Positions 1 through 12,267 of a stretch of DNA of 46,670 bases are shown piece by piece. The notes under the pieces are model-generated. The model did not search any database. It worked only from the letters and a program-made list of their open reading frames with translations, and was not told where the DNA came from. How positions within the stretch are numbered: the stretch's first letter is position 1; the number at the start of each line of letters is the position of its first letter. This DNA comes from Trichoplax sp. H2 (Eukaryota; Placozoa; Uniplacotomia; Trichoplacea). The stretch is from assembly GCA_003344405.1 (NCBI GenBank), contig NOWV01000330.1, forward strand, positions 1-46,670, in the 5' to 3' direction. The position numbers and the translations under genes are program-made.

Positions 1-2755
1 GTACTAGAGCTTCTTGGAGTAGTAAAAGTTGAGCTCGATGTTGAATAAGAACTTGTGAATGAGCTTGAAGTTATATATGTACTAGTCGATGAGTGTGTAC
101 TAGAACTACTTAGAGCCGTGTACGTTGAGCTCGATGTCGAATATAAGCTTGTAGATGTATAAGAAGTCGACGAGCTTGGAGTTGTATATGTACTAGTCGA
201 TGAGTACGGACTAGAACTGCTTGGAGTCGTGTATGTTGAGCTCGAAGTCGAATATAAGCTTGTAGATGTATAAGAAGTCGACGAGCTTGGAGTCGTATAT
301 GTACTAGTCGACGAGTACGTACTAGAGCTGCTTGGAGTCATATATGTTGAGCTCGAAGTCGAATATAAGCTTGTAGATGTATAAGAAGTCGACGAGCTTG
401 GAGTCGTATATGTACTAGTCGATGAGTACGTACTAGAGCTGCTTTGAGTCGTGTATGTCGAGTTCGATGTCGAATATAAGCTTGTAGATGTATAAGAAGT
501 CGACGAGCTTGGAGTCGTATATTTACTAGTCGATGAGTACGTACTAGAGCTGCTTGGAGTCGTGTATGTTGAGCTCGAAGTCGAATATAAGCTTGTAGAT
601 GTATAAGAAGCCGATGAGGTAGGAGTTGTATGTGTATTAGTCGACGAGTGTGTGCTAGAGCTGCTTGGAGTCGTGTATGTTGAGCTTGAAGTCGAATATA
701 AGCTTGTAGATGTATAAGAAGCCGACGAGCTTGGAGTCGTATATGTACTAGTCGATGAGTATGTACTAGAGCTGCTTGGAGTCGTGTATGTTGAGCTCGA
801 AGTCGAATATAAGCTTGTAGATGTATAAGAAGTCGACGAGCTTGGAGTTGTATATGTACTAGTCGACGAGTACGTACTAGAGATGCTTGGAGTCGTGTAT
901 GTTGAGCTCGATGTCGAATATAAGCTTGTAGATGTATAAGAAGTTGATGAGCTTGGAGTTGTATATGTACTAGTCGATGAGTACAGACTAGAACTGCTTG
1001 GAGTCGTGTATGTTGAACTTGAAGTCGAATATAAGCTTGTAGATGTATAAGAAGTCGACAAGCTTGGAGTCGTATATGTTGAGCTTGAAGTCGAATATAA
1101 GCTTGTAGATGTATAAGAAGTCGACGAGCTTGGAGTCGTATATGTACTAGTCGACGAGTACGTACTAGAGCTGCTTAGAGCCGTGTATGTCGAGCTTGAT
1201 GTCGAATATAAGCTTGTAGATGTATAAGAATTCGACGAGCTTGGAGTCATATATGTACTAGTCGACGAGTACGTACTAGAGCTGCTTGGAGTCGTGTATG
1301 TTGAGCTCGATGTCGAATATAAGCTTGTAGATGCATAAGAAGTCGAGAAGTACGTACTAGAGCTGCTTAGAGTCGTGTATGTTGAGCTCGAAGTCGAATA
1401 TAAGCTTGTAGATGTATAAGTCGACGAGCTTGGAGTTGTATATGTACTAGTGGATGAGTACGTACTAGAGCTGCTTGGAGTCCTGTATGTTGAGCTCGAT
1501 GTCGAATATAAGCTTGTAGATGTATAAGAAGTCGACGAGTACGTACTAGAACTGCTTGGAGTCGTGAATATTGAGCTCGATGTCGAATATAAGCTTGTAG
1601 ATGTATAAGAAGTCGACGAGCTTGGAGTCGTATATGTGCTAGTCGACGAGTATGTACTTGAGCTGCTTGGAGTCGTGTATGTTGAGCTCGAAGTCGAATA
1701 TAAGCTTGCAGATGTATAAGAAGTCGACGAGCTTGGAGTCGTATATTTACTAGTCGATGAGTATGTACTAGAACTGCTTGGAGTCGTGTATGTTGAGCTT
1801 GAAGTTGAATATAAGCTTATAGATGTATAAGAAGTCGACGAGCTTGGAGTCGGATATGTACTAGTCGACGAGTGTGTGCTAGAGCTGCTTAGAGTCGTGT
1901 ATGTTGAGCTCGAAGTCGAATATAAGCTTGTAGATGTATAAGAAGTCGACGAGCTTGGAGTCGTATATTTACTAGTCGACGAGTACGTACTAGAGCTGCT
2001 TGGAGTCTTATATGTTGAGCTCGAAGTCGAATATAAGCTTGTAGATGTATAAGAAGTTGATGAGCTTGGAGTTGTATATGTACTAGACGATGAGTATGTA
2101 CTAGAACTGCTTGGAGTCGTGTATATTGAGCTTGATGTCGAATATAAGCTTGTAGATGTATAAGAAGCCGACGAGCTTGGAGTCGTATACGTACTAGTCG
2201 ACGAGTACGTACTAGAGGTGCTTGGAGTCGTATATGTTGAGCTCGAAGTCGAGTATAAGCTTGTAGATGTATAAGAAGCCGACGAGCTTGGAGTCGTATA
2301 TGTACTAGTCGACGAGTACGTACTAGGGCTGCTTAGAGCCGTGTATGTCGAGCTTGAAGTCGAATATAAGCTTGTAGATGTATAAGAAGTCGACGAGCTT
2401 GGAGTCGTATATTTACTAGTCGATGAGTACGTACTAGAGCTGCTTAGAGCCGTGTATGTTGAGCTTGATGTCGAATATAAGCTTGTAGATGTATAAGAAG
2501 TCGACGAGGTAGGAGTCGTATATGTACTAGTCGACAAGTGTGTGCTAGAGCTGCTTGGAGTCGTGTATGTTGAGCTCGAAGTCGAATATAAGCTTGTAGA
2601 TGTATAAGAAGTCGACGAGCTTGGAGTCGTATATGTACTAGTCGACGAGTATGTACTAGAGCTGCTTGGAGTCGTGTATGTTGAGCTTGATGTCGAATAT
2701 AAGCTTGTAGATGTATAAGAAGTCGACGGGCTTGATGTTGCATACGCGCTAGTGC
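1..2755 (-). repeat. Coding minisatellite, 25 copies of a 111-bp unit
   Basis: An anchor ATATAAGCTT (one copy GTATAAGCTT, one ATATAAGCTTA) recurs at 141, 252, 363, 474, 585, 696, 807, 918, 1029, 1095, 1206, 1317, 1398, 1506, 1587, 1698, 1809, 1920, 2031, 2142, 2253, 2364, 2475, 2586 and 2697. Spacing is 111 bp except for four units of 66, 81, 108 and 81 bp; all are multiples of three. On the minus strand each unit encodes 37 residues made of two related halves, each carrying a core TYTTPSSS. Copies differ mainly by silent or conservative changes (tgg/tag giving Pro/Leu, cga/tga both Ser). The plus strand has a TAA in every unit in its best frame, so only the minus strand can code. Confidence 0.95.
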
Positions 2756-4623
2756 TGCTTAGAGTAGTGAAAGTTAATGATGATGGAGATGCTGTATACG
2801 AACTTGCCGAAGAATATACAGACGATGTTGTGATAGACATCACAGATGTGGAAGCTAGAATAAAATAATTAAAGAAGACACAAATCATAAACAAAAGTAC
2901 CTTACTCTTGTCACATACTAATACTAACTGTACTGTACTGTACTAAAATTGTCCTGCAACTCTAATATATTCTTAAATAAAACCATTTTAAACTGTTCTT
3001 TAAATGTAGATACTTTTATAGCCTTCTTATGGAATCTACAAATATAGGTTGATATGTTTAGTTATTTACACCCCATACAGTCTTCGCCAGTTTTCTATAA
3101 TTATTTGCTATTACATAGCCTATTATGGTAGATGATGTATCTAATTTTGTATCCTAGTTCTTTCCATGTGCTGTGTCTCTAAGGCTATAAACACCAACGA
3201 CTTCTGCCTCAGATTTAGTTAGTTGCAACAGTTGTAGCGTTAGTATTTTTCACTATACTTCATGGCAGCTTACATGCTCCCCAACATTACAGTACTACGG
3301 GATCGTAGGTAACCACAGTCTACAACATTGTACCTATTTTCTACTGAAATCTTTGAGTGATTCTCTGCATGGCAACTAAGTCTGCTACTGCTGTTGTATC
3401 GAGCTCTCCATCACGCTACTTTCTATAAATTTGTGTCGATTGTAGATTTATTTTACAACAGGTACGATGGAATAATTCCATTGCATAAAATCCTTTATGT
3501 AGGCTCCAAGATATGGTACCATATCGATTTTTGTAGAAAATAAATCGAATTTTAAAAATTTTCAAGTAACGTTTTTAACTTTAAACTGTATTTAATTAAG
3601 TGGTCTAGATGATTACAGCAATTAAAAATCAAATCCTACAAAATATAGATAATTTTCTCGTAATTTGAATATATATTCCTGTAATGGCTACTTACAATTA
3701 GCACCAGTATTACTATTAACATCGTAAAAATCTATATTCTACCTAGAAATTTCAGTATTATAGTACTGTATACATATAGCGAAACCAGTTCAACGATAAG
3801 CATGCACGCTTTACCCATTCTACTTTACTATAGTTATTCAACTATTTTACATCGTTATACACGCTAAAACTTTATACGATGTTTTTCTCATGCTCACTGC
3901 AATCAAGACAACTTTTTACTTGGTTATTCTCTGTAATTTCTTACGATTGTAGCGGACAGATAATATCTTGAAACATCACAACGTGCAGTCCATTTAATAA
4001 TTAAATGAAACAGCCTATAGCACACTATAAGATATGCAAAATGCATCTCAGTCAATATTTTCTCGATAAATCTATATCCTATATTCTTAATTGAAATCAT
4101 TCTTAGTCATGGATTATTTTAATGGAAAACATACCAAAGGTAATTTTATTTAACCCAGATGATGAAAGTAAACGGTTGTAGAAGTAGGTAATTATATGTA
4201 ATATAATATGCTATGAAATTCAAATAAGGCAAGGAGTATTTCATTAATTAATAAATCTATATCTTATATTTCTTAATTCAAATGATATTGACCTTGACAA
4301 CTTCTGTTAGAGGGCTTATTTTGAAGCTAATCTTATTTAATACTGATGGCAAAGACTAACCATGGCGATAACGGAAATTATTAGATGCCGGCGTAAAACT
4401 TCAGATTAAGCTGACCGCAAAGTTATGTATTCGTTCATTTTTTGAATACATAGATTATATAATTATCGTTCTATACCACGTTAAACAGTTTAAGTTTTGA
4501 CTACTGTTTGTAAAAAATTATCTACATTAAAATTTTTTTGTGCTTACCTGTCGTAGTTTGGCCATAGCTGATGATAGCAATGGCAAAAATGATTGCCAAG
4601 ACGGAAGTTGAATTTGCTGCCAT
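1..4623 (-). CDS. Secreted Ser/Thr/Tyr-rich tandem-repeat (mucin-like) protein, C-terminus outside window
   Basis: Two exons are seen on the minus strand. Exon 1 (4623 to 4548) encodes MAANSTSVLAIIFAIAIISY and then GQTTT, a clear signal peptide, and ends at a consensus donor (GTAAGC) in phase 1. Exon 2 starts at 2854 after a pyrimidine-rich acceptor ending TTCTAG. The split codon G|CT gives Ala and enters the frame that stays open without a stop for 951 codons to the window edge. After a unique, Ser/Thr-rich stretch of about 35 residues it consists of a 37-residue repeat: about 78% Ser+Thr, five Tyr, two Pro, one Leu. Such composition is typical of heavily O-glycosylated secreted or surface mucins. 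The regular Tyr (about 13%) is unusual and would also fit an adhesive or structural secretion. The C-terminal part is off the left edge, so a membrane anchor cannot be judged. Function is inferred from composition only. Confidence 0.85.
2855..4547 (-). other. Intron 1 of the Ser/Thr/Tyr repeat gene
   Basis: AT-rich, no open frame. Donor GTAAGC is at 4547-4542 and the acceptor AG at 2856-2855, preceded by a T/C-rich tract. It contains a CTGTA pentamer run at about 2928-2944 and a diverged 185-bp tandem duplication (separate entry). Confidence 0.7.
4055..4425. repeat. Diverged direct duplication, about 185-bp spacing
   Basis: A 35-bp block beginning ATAAATCTATATC at 4066 recurs at 4251. A second block, AATTTTATTTAA at about 4143, recurs as AATCTTATTTAA at about 4328. 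Both pairs are about 185 bp apart, so the two stretches look like an old tandem duplication inside the intron. No coding potential is visible. Confidence 0.4.
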
Positions 4624-7600
4624 TCCGCTGTTGTAATCTACGCTTTTTCTTTATCGTAATTATCAATCACGGAGTTTTTATGTAATATTTCTTCATCGAT
4701 TTCATCTAATGCAAACCTAAAAAATATTTTACCGTTTTACTAGTGAGACTGTGCGTAATTCGCTTTTAATACTTAAAAGCTATTAATATATATATATATG
4801 AATTAGTGTGATAAGAATCAACGTGGTCAGGATCGAAAGAAACGCTACAAGGAACAATTGACAATAATGAGATTAGCTCGTATTCAAAACAAGTTACTTT
4901 CGGTAACATACACGTGTGCTTACTGGTAGTATATCTTGATAATTGCTGTCTAATTTTCAGTCTTCTAGCGGCACTATTTTACCAAAGTAAGATAAAGAAT
5001 ATGTGTGAATAATTTTATAATCAATTAGAGCTTACTTGCCTCTTCCCCATTTTACGCATACGCGTATAATATCAAGCATAAATTGTTAACCCAGAAATCA
5101 AAAGACAATTTAAAAATATTTATATGGTCAATCATGGCAACACAGCAGACGTTTTGTCTATAGTCCTATAGGTTTCTATTATGCAATTAAGTAGATCAAG
5201 AAAGTATATTGTGTAATGTAATACAATATTTAGAAATTCCTTTACTACATTTAAACATCGTAATCATTTCTTATGTTGAGATTACGACCATAGTTCAATA
5301 GAAAAGTGGTTCTAGTTTTACTTCAAGATAGAAAGTGAAGACTAGGATTTTCCTAAATTCGTGAGTAAATCGTATTTTATATTGGCCGTTTGATTGGCTG
5401 AAGGAGTAATTCTGTCCATATTGTAATTTCAATTGATTTTTATAAGTTGTAGCTAAATTATAAATAAAAAGGTGCTTTCCCTAATTTTCCTAGTATTGGA
5501 ATTCAATAGTAATTAGTTTTACTTAATCTTCACGTCCATTATTACATCCTACGGCCGAAATGAAATTAAATAGGTGCATGATCAAAATGAGATTCTAGCT
5601 ATAGTACATACCGTATAACTGTAGTAATTATTCTGATAATTCCTTCAGGATCACTGATTTTAAATCAGTAGTTTAATTGGACGATGCCAATATAAACTTT
5701 CAACTATACTAAAAGTGAATAATAGTAGCGTTATTTATAACTTGGTAATAACAGATAGATGTTTATTGACTGTTAAATTTTAGGACATAAAATTAAAATT
5801 TGGAAATCGAAGAAATAATATGATTTGAAAAAAGTGCGTTATTCATCCCGTTAATTATCATTAACGGACTTTGTTGCAGTATCTGCCTGAAATATATTAT
5901 GAATATAATGTACTAATCGTGATGTAAAAGACTACAGAATAACAGTCAATCACTATTATTCCTTATACATTTTCGTCTTAATTTATTTACTCAACATGAA
6001 TTGATAGGGGAGTTTTGCATCTCTAGCCGTTAAATGAAATGAATAAGACTGAAAAGTATAAATGCTTAATTATTATCATTAGCATGGTGAACAATCAATG
6101 TTACATACAATGGGGAACAATAATGCTAGAATTCTGCTAGTATATGATATTTTTGGCTAATATATCACTTAATAAGGTTACTGTACTAGATAATTACAAT
6201 TTGAAAATTTTAATTTTGTACATTAAATCACCATGTCTACGCTACGTTGACCCCTACTGCAGGGTCCGTCAATGCATTAGCCAACTCCATCTGATCAATA
6301 GTTTGTATATAGGGCGTTCCCATAGTATTTTATAAAATAAATTTATCGCTTTATATAATTTCTTTCGATGATAAATTTAATTTATATTAAAATATATGGC
6401 TGTCTAATAACCACTTTAACTTAGGTTATACGACTATAACAGGAATAGATGTAATACTTCAGCTCAATCTATGAAGCTACAGAAAATTTATTTGGCTCCG
6501 CCAGTCAAGTCTTGATAGTTAGTAATACAAACAATACATTATACTCATAGATAATATTGAAACATGTAATTTTCCAGTTATTGTTATTTTAATGGGTATG
6601 CATTAAATTTATTCACAAATATAACCAAGCACTGCCTGTAGAATCTTAAGATGTATAATAATTAAACTATTTAGATCGAATGGATAGACCGCATTCAATT
6701 TAGACGAAAATGGACGTATTTAATTACATACTCATATTTTCAGATTTATCTACTTATATCTGATAATTTCATCAAATCTACTTGAAAAAAGTCCATTAAC
6801 CAGATGTAAATTTAAATCTTTAATTTTTACAGCCACTATGTGCATTTTATTTAATCGTATGATCCTTATAATGAGATAACATAGCATAGGCTAATCAATG
6901 GAAGACAGAAAATCAGAGCCTTACGCATTTGAAATTTTGCTTTAGTTTCGATTTATTTACTACTGCTGTAATTGAAGTATAAAATTTTTTAAAATTAGGA
7001 GCGTATTAATATTGAAGATGTTCTCTTATGTTGAGTGTGTCGTTATAGTCAAAGGTGCAATAATACATTGTTAATTTCTAATGTGTATTAATGAAAATTT
7101 CGTCTAAGCTTAGTGTGAATACAGAATGCTAATATTAATTGTAGAAAATATAGTGTTCACTATCAGGCCTTACCAGTACAAAATCATCCATTTACGGACC
7201 AAAGACGTTAAGATTGTCAACATATACGCTTTGTAATGACTGCTTATTACTGCAACATTGTGTCGGGATAGCAAATTAGCAAGGGCTGAAGAACTTAATG
7301 TAATATTGTAGCGACTGAGAAGCAAAATAAAATTGAGGATTAACAATTGTCCCCGTCTATATAGTATTTTAAGCCGATAAGCTATTCCCCTTTACTAAAT
7401 AAACAGTTTGCTGACTATAAATCAACTTTATACACTATTGAATCATTAATCAGAACTAAAGCCTCCTAACTAAAATACGGTAACGTAGAATTCTATGCCA
7501 GATTAAATTTGACTTGCCATATACAGTCAATAAATCAATTGGTATTAAGACCTCTCTGAAGGCTTGGTAGCTAGCTAGTTTTATAGCAACTTAGAAAATG

Positions 7601-8590
7601 ATGTTAGTATCAAAATGCATACTTGTTAATTAAATTTAACTTGCAGAATATATGTAATAATAGTATGCTGAGCATGTGTCTGCCTACGTGACCTAGAGAC
7701 TAATTGAATCAAAGATCAAATTTGGGTGTGTCGTCAACGTTTTATGTATTAGAGTAAAAGATAAGCGTGGAAAGCTACATCATATTTAATTATCCAATTC
7801 TTTACATCATCCTTTCCACATCTGCATTTACCTATTTTCGTTTGCCAAAGTTTTGTCTTAGAAATGATCGCTGGCATGGTTGATGATTGAGTATCTGCTA
7901 TTATGATAGCAAGGTTTAAAGTTCAATCACCTTCAATTTAATAAAGTTCAATTATAAAAGAAGTTCTACCTCTAAAATTAAAGTTAAACTTGAGCAAATT
8001 GAGTAGTGCTCTATAGAAAGAAAGGCATCGCCAACCATTTTGTAGCGGTTGCCATGGAGAGTCTAGGAGGGCATTTCCGCTTCTATTATCTCTAGCTCGG
8101 CTATTAACTATATCGATCAATATTATATTCTCTATACTATTACTGTTTTCAAGCAAGTTTAATTTGTTTTACTGCTAGCAGCAGCTGAAGCAGTGCCTCT
8201 TGCCAAGAGGAAGACATCATCGTTCTAATATCACTCTACAATTTAGTAATTTATACTGACAATTTACTAATGTATAGGATAGCATACTGCATCGTAGCTA
8301 TTTTTAGGTAGTTTATATGATATACAGGGGGATGTAGCATGCATTTCATTCCATCCTATAGGAGTGACCATAACATTAATCCATTGCAAAATCAAATTAC
8401 CTTAATAAATCCTAACCAGTCCATACCATATGAATAGAATTACTCCACAACTTCTGCCTTGTTTTGGGAGTAATAACAAAATTTCTAATAGATAATACTC
8501 AAATCATGGTTAATCTCCACATAGCGATATCATTAACTTGATAAGAATTGAAAATATAAATGATCGTACAAATTAGTATTTAGAATTATC
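4624..8590. other. Intergenic, no gene recognised
   Basis: About 4 kb of AT-rich sequence between the minus-strand repeat-protein gene and the plus-strand transporter. It therefore holds two divergent promoters and both 5' regions. Only short random frames are present. A TA microsatellite lies at about 4786-4800. A small GC-richer island at about 8165-8225 is the only patch with coding-like composition, and I could not link it to any exon. Confidence 0.5.
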
Positions 8591-10264
8591 ATGGCTACTG
8601 ATTCAATTAATTTACGCCAGCCGTCATCTGCTACCGAACAAGATAACGATTCCGATTTTAATGATCGAACAAAACTGTTATCTGATAGTCAAGAGATAAA
8701 CTCAGCGAATGGATCTACCCATCACGAAGGTGGAAAAAGTAATCGACGATTAACTGTGGATGACATTGCGGAATCACTCAATTGTGGCTTATTCCAGTAT
8801 TTATGCAATTTTGTCTGTGGATTATGCTTCATCGCTGAAGGTCTAATTATCCAATCGATCAGTATTATTGCCATGTCCGCCTGTGATTTAAATATCAATC
8901 CCCATAACCGAACATGGCTTAGCATGTCCTTGCTTATTGGTATCGTTATCAGTTGTGCATTTTGGGGCCGATTAGGCGATTCCTTTGGTAGGAGGAGAGT
9001 GTTGCTATTAGCATTATTTATTAATATTACATTTACGCTTCTGTCAGCATTTTCTTATAATTATCAAATGTTAATTATCATGGCCTTCTTTAACGGATTT
9101 GGAACAGGAGGAGTGTTACCTGTAGCCTTAGCTTATGTTATTGAATTCTTTCCTCGAAAGTATCGAGGTATGGCTGGATTTTCAGCTAATGCATACTGGA
9201 GTTTTGGTAATATTTATGCCGCGGTAATGGCACTTTTAATTATAACTAGATCGATTGCAATTCCTATTGGTAATATTGTTTTGACCGGTTGGCGTATTTT
9301 CACAATAGTTTGCGCTATACCTCCGTTGATAGCATTAATCAGCTTAGCATTTATGCCGAATAGTCCTCGATTTCTAATTAAGCAAGGCAAACGAGAGAAA
9401 ACATTAAGTGTAATAAATAGAATACATCGCATTAATAGTTACTGTAGCAATAAGCATAGAAATCAATCGTTGCGTATCAAATTAGCAGATTTGCCTACTA
9501 TGAGTGATATACTAAATGATATTGATAAGGATGAAGGTAAAGCTAGCTGTTCATGCTGGTCTCGAATAGTACAATTTATGCGACAATATGCAATCCTTTA
9601 TTCTTTAAAGTGGCGTAAAAGGACATTATTAATGACCGCTGTATGGTTTTTATTTTGCCTTTGCACTTACGGATTTTGGCTTTGGTTACCAACCTATTTC
9701 TCACTCTATGCTCATGGTCATGGACACAAATGTCTCCGCCCTGTTATTTTGAATCGTACACGTTATCACATGAATGTGTTAAATCAATCATTATCATGTA
9801 TAGAAAACACCCGCAATACAGCTATTTATCGTAATTTATTTCTAACAACGCTATCAACACTCCTTGCCGAACTTATTTTTATACCTATTATTAATATATC
9901 TGGAAGAAAACTATTATTTAGTGGATTAGCTCTGGCAACGGGTGTAATTATGTTAAGCATTTGGTTAACCAATACATCAACAGGTGTACTCGTATTTTCA
10001 TGTTTGTTTACTGGTATATCCGGTGCTGCGTGGCCAGTATTAAATGTATGGACTTCTGAATTGTATCCAACACAACTTCGTTCCACGTCCAATGGCTATC
10101 TTAATTTATGGGCTCGAATTGGTGCTATAATAGGAACTACCACATTTGGTTTATTATTACAAGTTAGCTGTAAATTACCAATTATTATTGTTGGCATTAT
10201 ATGTTTACTAAGCGCAATTCTTGCTATATTTTTGCCAGATACGAGTAAAGTAGATATTGACTAG
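8591..10264 (+). CDS. SVOP/SV2-like major facilitator superfamily transporter, intronless
   Basis: 557 aa in one exon. The N-terminal cytoplasmic segment (about residues 1-65) carries an acidic dileucine D25-RTK-L29L30, a common endosomal/vesicle sorting signal, and ends with TVDDIAESLNCGLFQY, the block that opens SVOP/SV2 family proteins. The MFS motif A is complete at residues 126-136 (GRLGDSFGRRR). The helix-5 region has EFFPRKYRG (185-193) and the second half the matching ELYPTQLRST block. A long, Cys- and Asn-containing luminal loop separates the first helices of the second half, as in SV2 proteins. Substrate is unknown; family members move organic ions or small metabolites across vesicle or plasma membrane. 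The lack of introns is unusual beside its neighbours and would fit a retrocopy. Start chosen as the first ATG of the open frame. Confidence 0.9.
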   Translation: MATDSINLRQPSSATEQDNDSDFNDRTKLLSDSQEINSANGSTHHEGGKSNRRLTVDDIAESLNCGLFQYLCNFVCGLCFIAEGLIIQSISIIAMSACDLNINPHNRTWLSMSLLIGIVISCAFWGRLGDSFGRRRVLLLALFINITFTLLSAFSYNYQMLIIMAFFNGFGTGGVLPVALAYVIEFFPRKYRGMAGFSANAYWSFGNIYAAVMALLIITRSIAIPIGNIVLTGWRIFTIVCAIPPLIALISLAFMPNSPRFLIKQGKREKTLSVINRIHRINSYCSNKHRNQSLRIKLADLPTMSDILNDIDKDEGKASCSCWSRIVQFMRQYAILYSLKWRKRTLLMTAVWFLFCLCTYGFWLWLPTYFSLYAHGHGHKCLRPVILNRTRYHMNVLNQSLSCIENTRNTAIYRNLFLTTLSTLLAELIFIPIINISGRKLLFSGLALATGVIMLSIWLTNTSTGVLVFSCLFTGISGAAWPVLNVWTSELYPTQLRSTSNGYLNLWARIGAIIGTTTFGLLLQVSCKLPIIIVGIICLLSAILAIFLPDTSKVDID

Positions 10265-12267
10265 ATGATATCAATTTAATATTACTGAAATATTTAAAAG
10301 TATTTGTGATTAGTATTGCTAGATTGGATTTATGTGTTATCAGACTGGAGTAGTGGATTCTGTCATTCTAAGTTTGTTCGTAAATTTGGTCACGTATTTC
10401 ATAGTCATAGTTTGAGATGATGAACTACAGTCAACTTTGTAAATGAATAATGAAAAAATTAATGATAATATAGGATCTATTGAACGATAAGAAACTGTAG
10501 TAAAGGCGCTATAACAAGGCATTAAAGCATAATTTAGGAATTCATTTAAAACATCGCGAACATAACAAATAGTTCGTTAAAATCGAAGAGATCTAAGTGG
10601 TTTCAAGATTACAGTTTCATATCCTTTACTGATAGCTTTATTTAAGCAATAGAATAGATGGCATTCCTTGAAGACGCTATAGGTTTTTAAGAGCAGAATG
10701 AAAACATAATGATTATAAGTTCAGTGTTTTTATCGTCGATTATAGGATAGAATAACGAATCAGATCGCATATTATATTTTATTGTTTTGCTGAAGTCGAT
10801 TGTAGTGTATAACGAGATGTAATTTACTTTTTTGGATGATTCATTTAACCGGCGGAACCAGTACCAGCAGCTGATATACAGGATTACTTGCAATGTTGTG
10901 GGATGTAATGATTTTACATAATGTATGATATAATAAAGTTTGACGGTATATTTTTGATATACTATGACATTATTTTTACCAACAGCGTATATTTACTGCA
11001 AATGGGTGCGTCATGGATGGACAGATGCTTTAATTTTTTATCTTTATGATACGTTACAGTATAATGAAAAATGAATAACTTGAAAACTAGTAAATAAATT
11101 TAAAATTTGGTTTAATCTAAGGTTACTTGATCGTCTATACTTCAAAATATTTGACGTGCATATTGAAGTACAATTCAAATTTATGGCTCGATTCACGAGC
11201 ATACCGCCATGCTTCCATCGACTGTTCAATTTTACTAACTGTATAAGAACTACTGCCCTTTGTAGTAGATCTATCACTAATTATAGCATGCACCAAAACT
11301 ATGCTGCAAAACGCACGTAGCGCTAACTTTATGTCTCACTCATTACTGCAATTAAATTAAACTCTAAAAAAGTTTCAACATGTCCTAATATTACGGATTT
11401 GCGAGTATAACAGCTCATTGAATTTTATTTTGCATAGCCAATTTTCAGTTGCTAAGAAATACTTTTATTGCGACATTTCCTACAATTTTACTCCTAACAC
11501 GACAGTCATGTCATACAATGACGATACTTAAGGCGCATTTACTACATTACTAGACTCTATCTCGGCTTATTAAGACAAGACAGTAAATTGAAGTAGATAT
11601 CTGTTGCTATATGCACAAAACAATACACTGAAAGGATACTTGTATAAATTGTTTTAAATAATAGAATATAGGATTATGGACGGTGTATCTATAAAATACG
11701 CTATTCTCAATGGAATAAAGGGAGTAGGAATAAAAGTTTTTAAGCCTGAAAATCTTATCATATTTTCGCGTTTTCACATGCGTTCTTAGTCTGTAGCAGT
11801 GAGGAACATAAGTATTAAGTAGTGAGTAGGCTACAGTTTCTGCTCTATTTTATGTCGTAAATTTGTGAATTAGTCGATGGATCACCAAATCATTAGTACT
11901 TTTTCCGCATAGGCTAGTAGTCGTCCCGATCTTTGCATTGCTATTACGTTCTTTCTGATGTAACGAATAGGTAAATGACTTCTATAGCTATCATAGATAA
12001 TCTAAGCTGTCTCTAAACAATTCATATAATCAGCTCTACCTTTATGATATTAATCCCTAAACTACGGGCAAGGCGCTTTAGGTTGCTCCATCAATCAATT
12101 AATAGACAGTTTACCGCTCTAACTAATTCCCTAGGGTAAATAGCCGCCATAATTATTAAATCCGGGTCTGTCTACCCTAATCGGAATGCTTTTAATAATT
12201 GTAACACTATCAGACTTTAATTATCGTATTTGTTCAAGAGATTCTATTATATATGAAATTCTTTACA
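10265..12267. other. Spacer between transporter and its pseudogene
   Basis: About 2 kb without a supported gene. Only short random frames are present. No AATAAA was seen close after the transporter stop. Confidence 0.5.

Noticed and set aside
2444-2743. Minus-strand 99-codon frame rich in Gln/His/Arg/Leu inside the 111-bp array
   Set aside because: It is a shifted frame of the Ser/Thr/Tyr repeat that is closed by the common tgg/tag variants; the neighbouring frame stays open for 951 codons.
1-2870. Plus-strand coding in the array, with an acidic tail ending at about 2868
   Set aside because: The best plus frame has a TAA in almost every unit, so it would need stop readthrough about 25 times.
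4814-4905. Basic peptide-like stretch on the plus strand that could be an exon
   Set aside because: About 30 codons with a poor acceptor and no partner exon; not distinguishable from chance.
7938-8156. 72-codon minus-strand frame before the transporter
   Set aside because: No domain, no signal peptide, length within chance for this composition.
8165-8225. GC-richer island with a short Leu-rich minus-strand frame and a possible donor
   Set aside because: No matching downstream exon and no similarity recognised.
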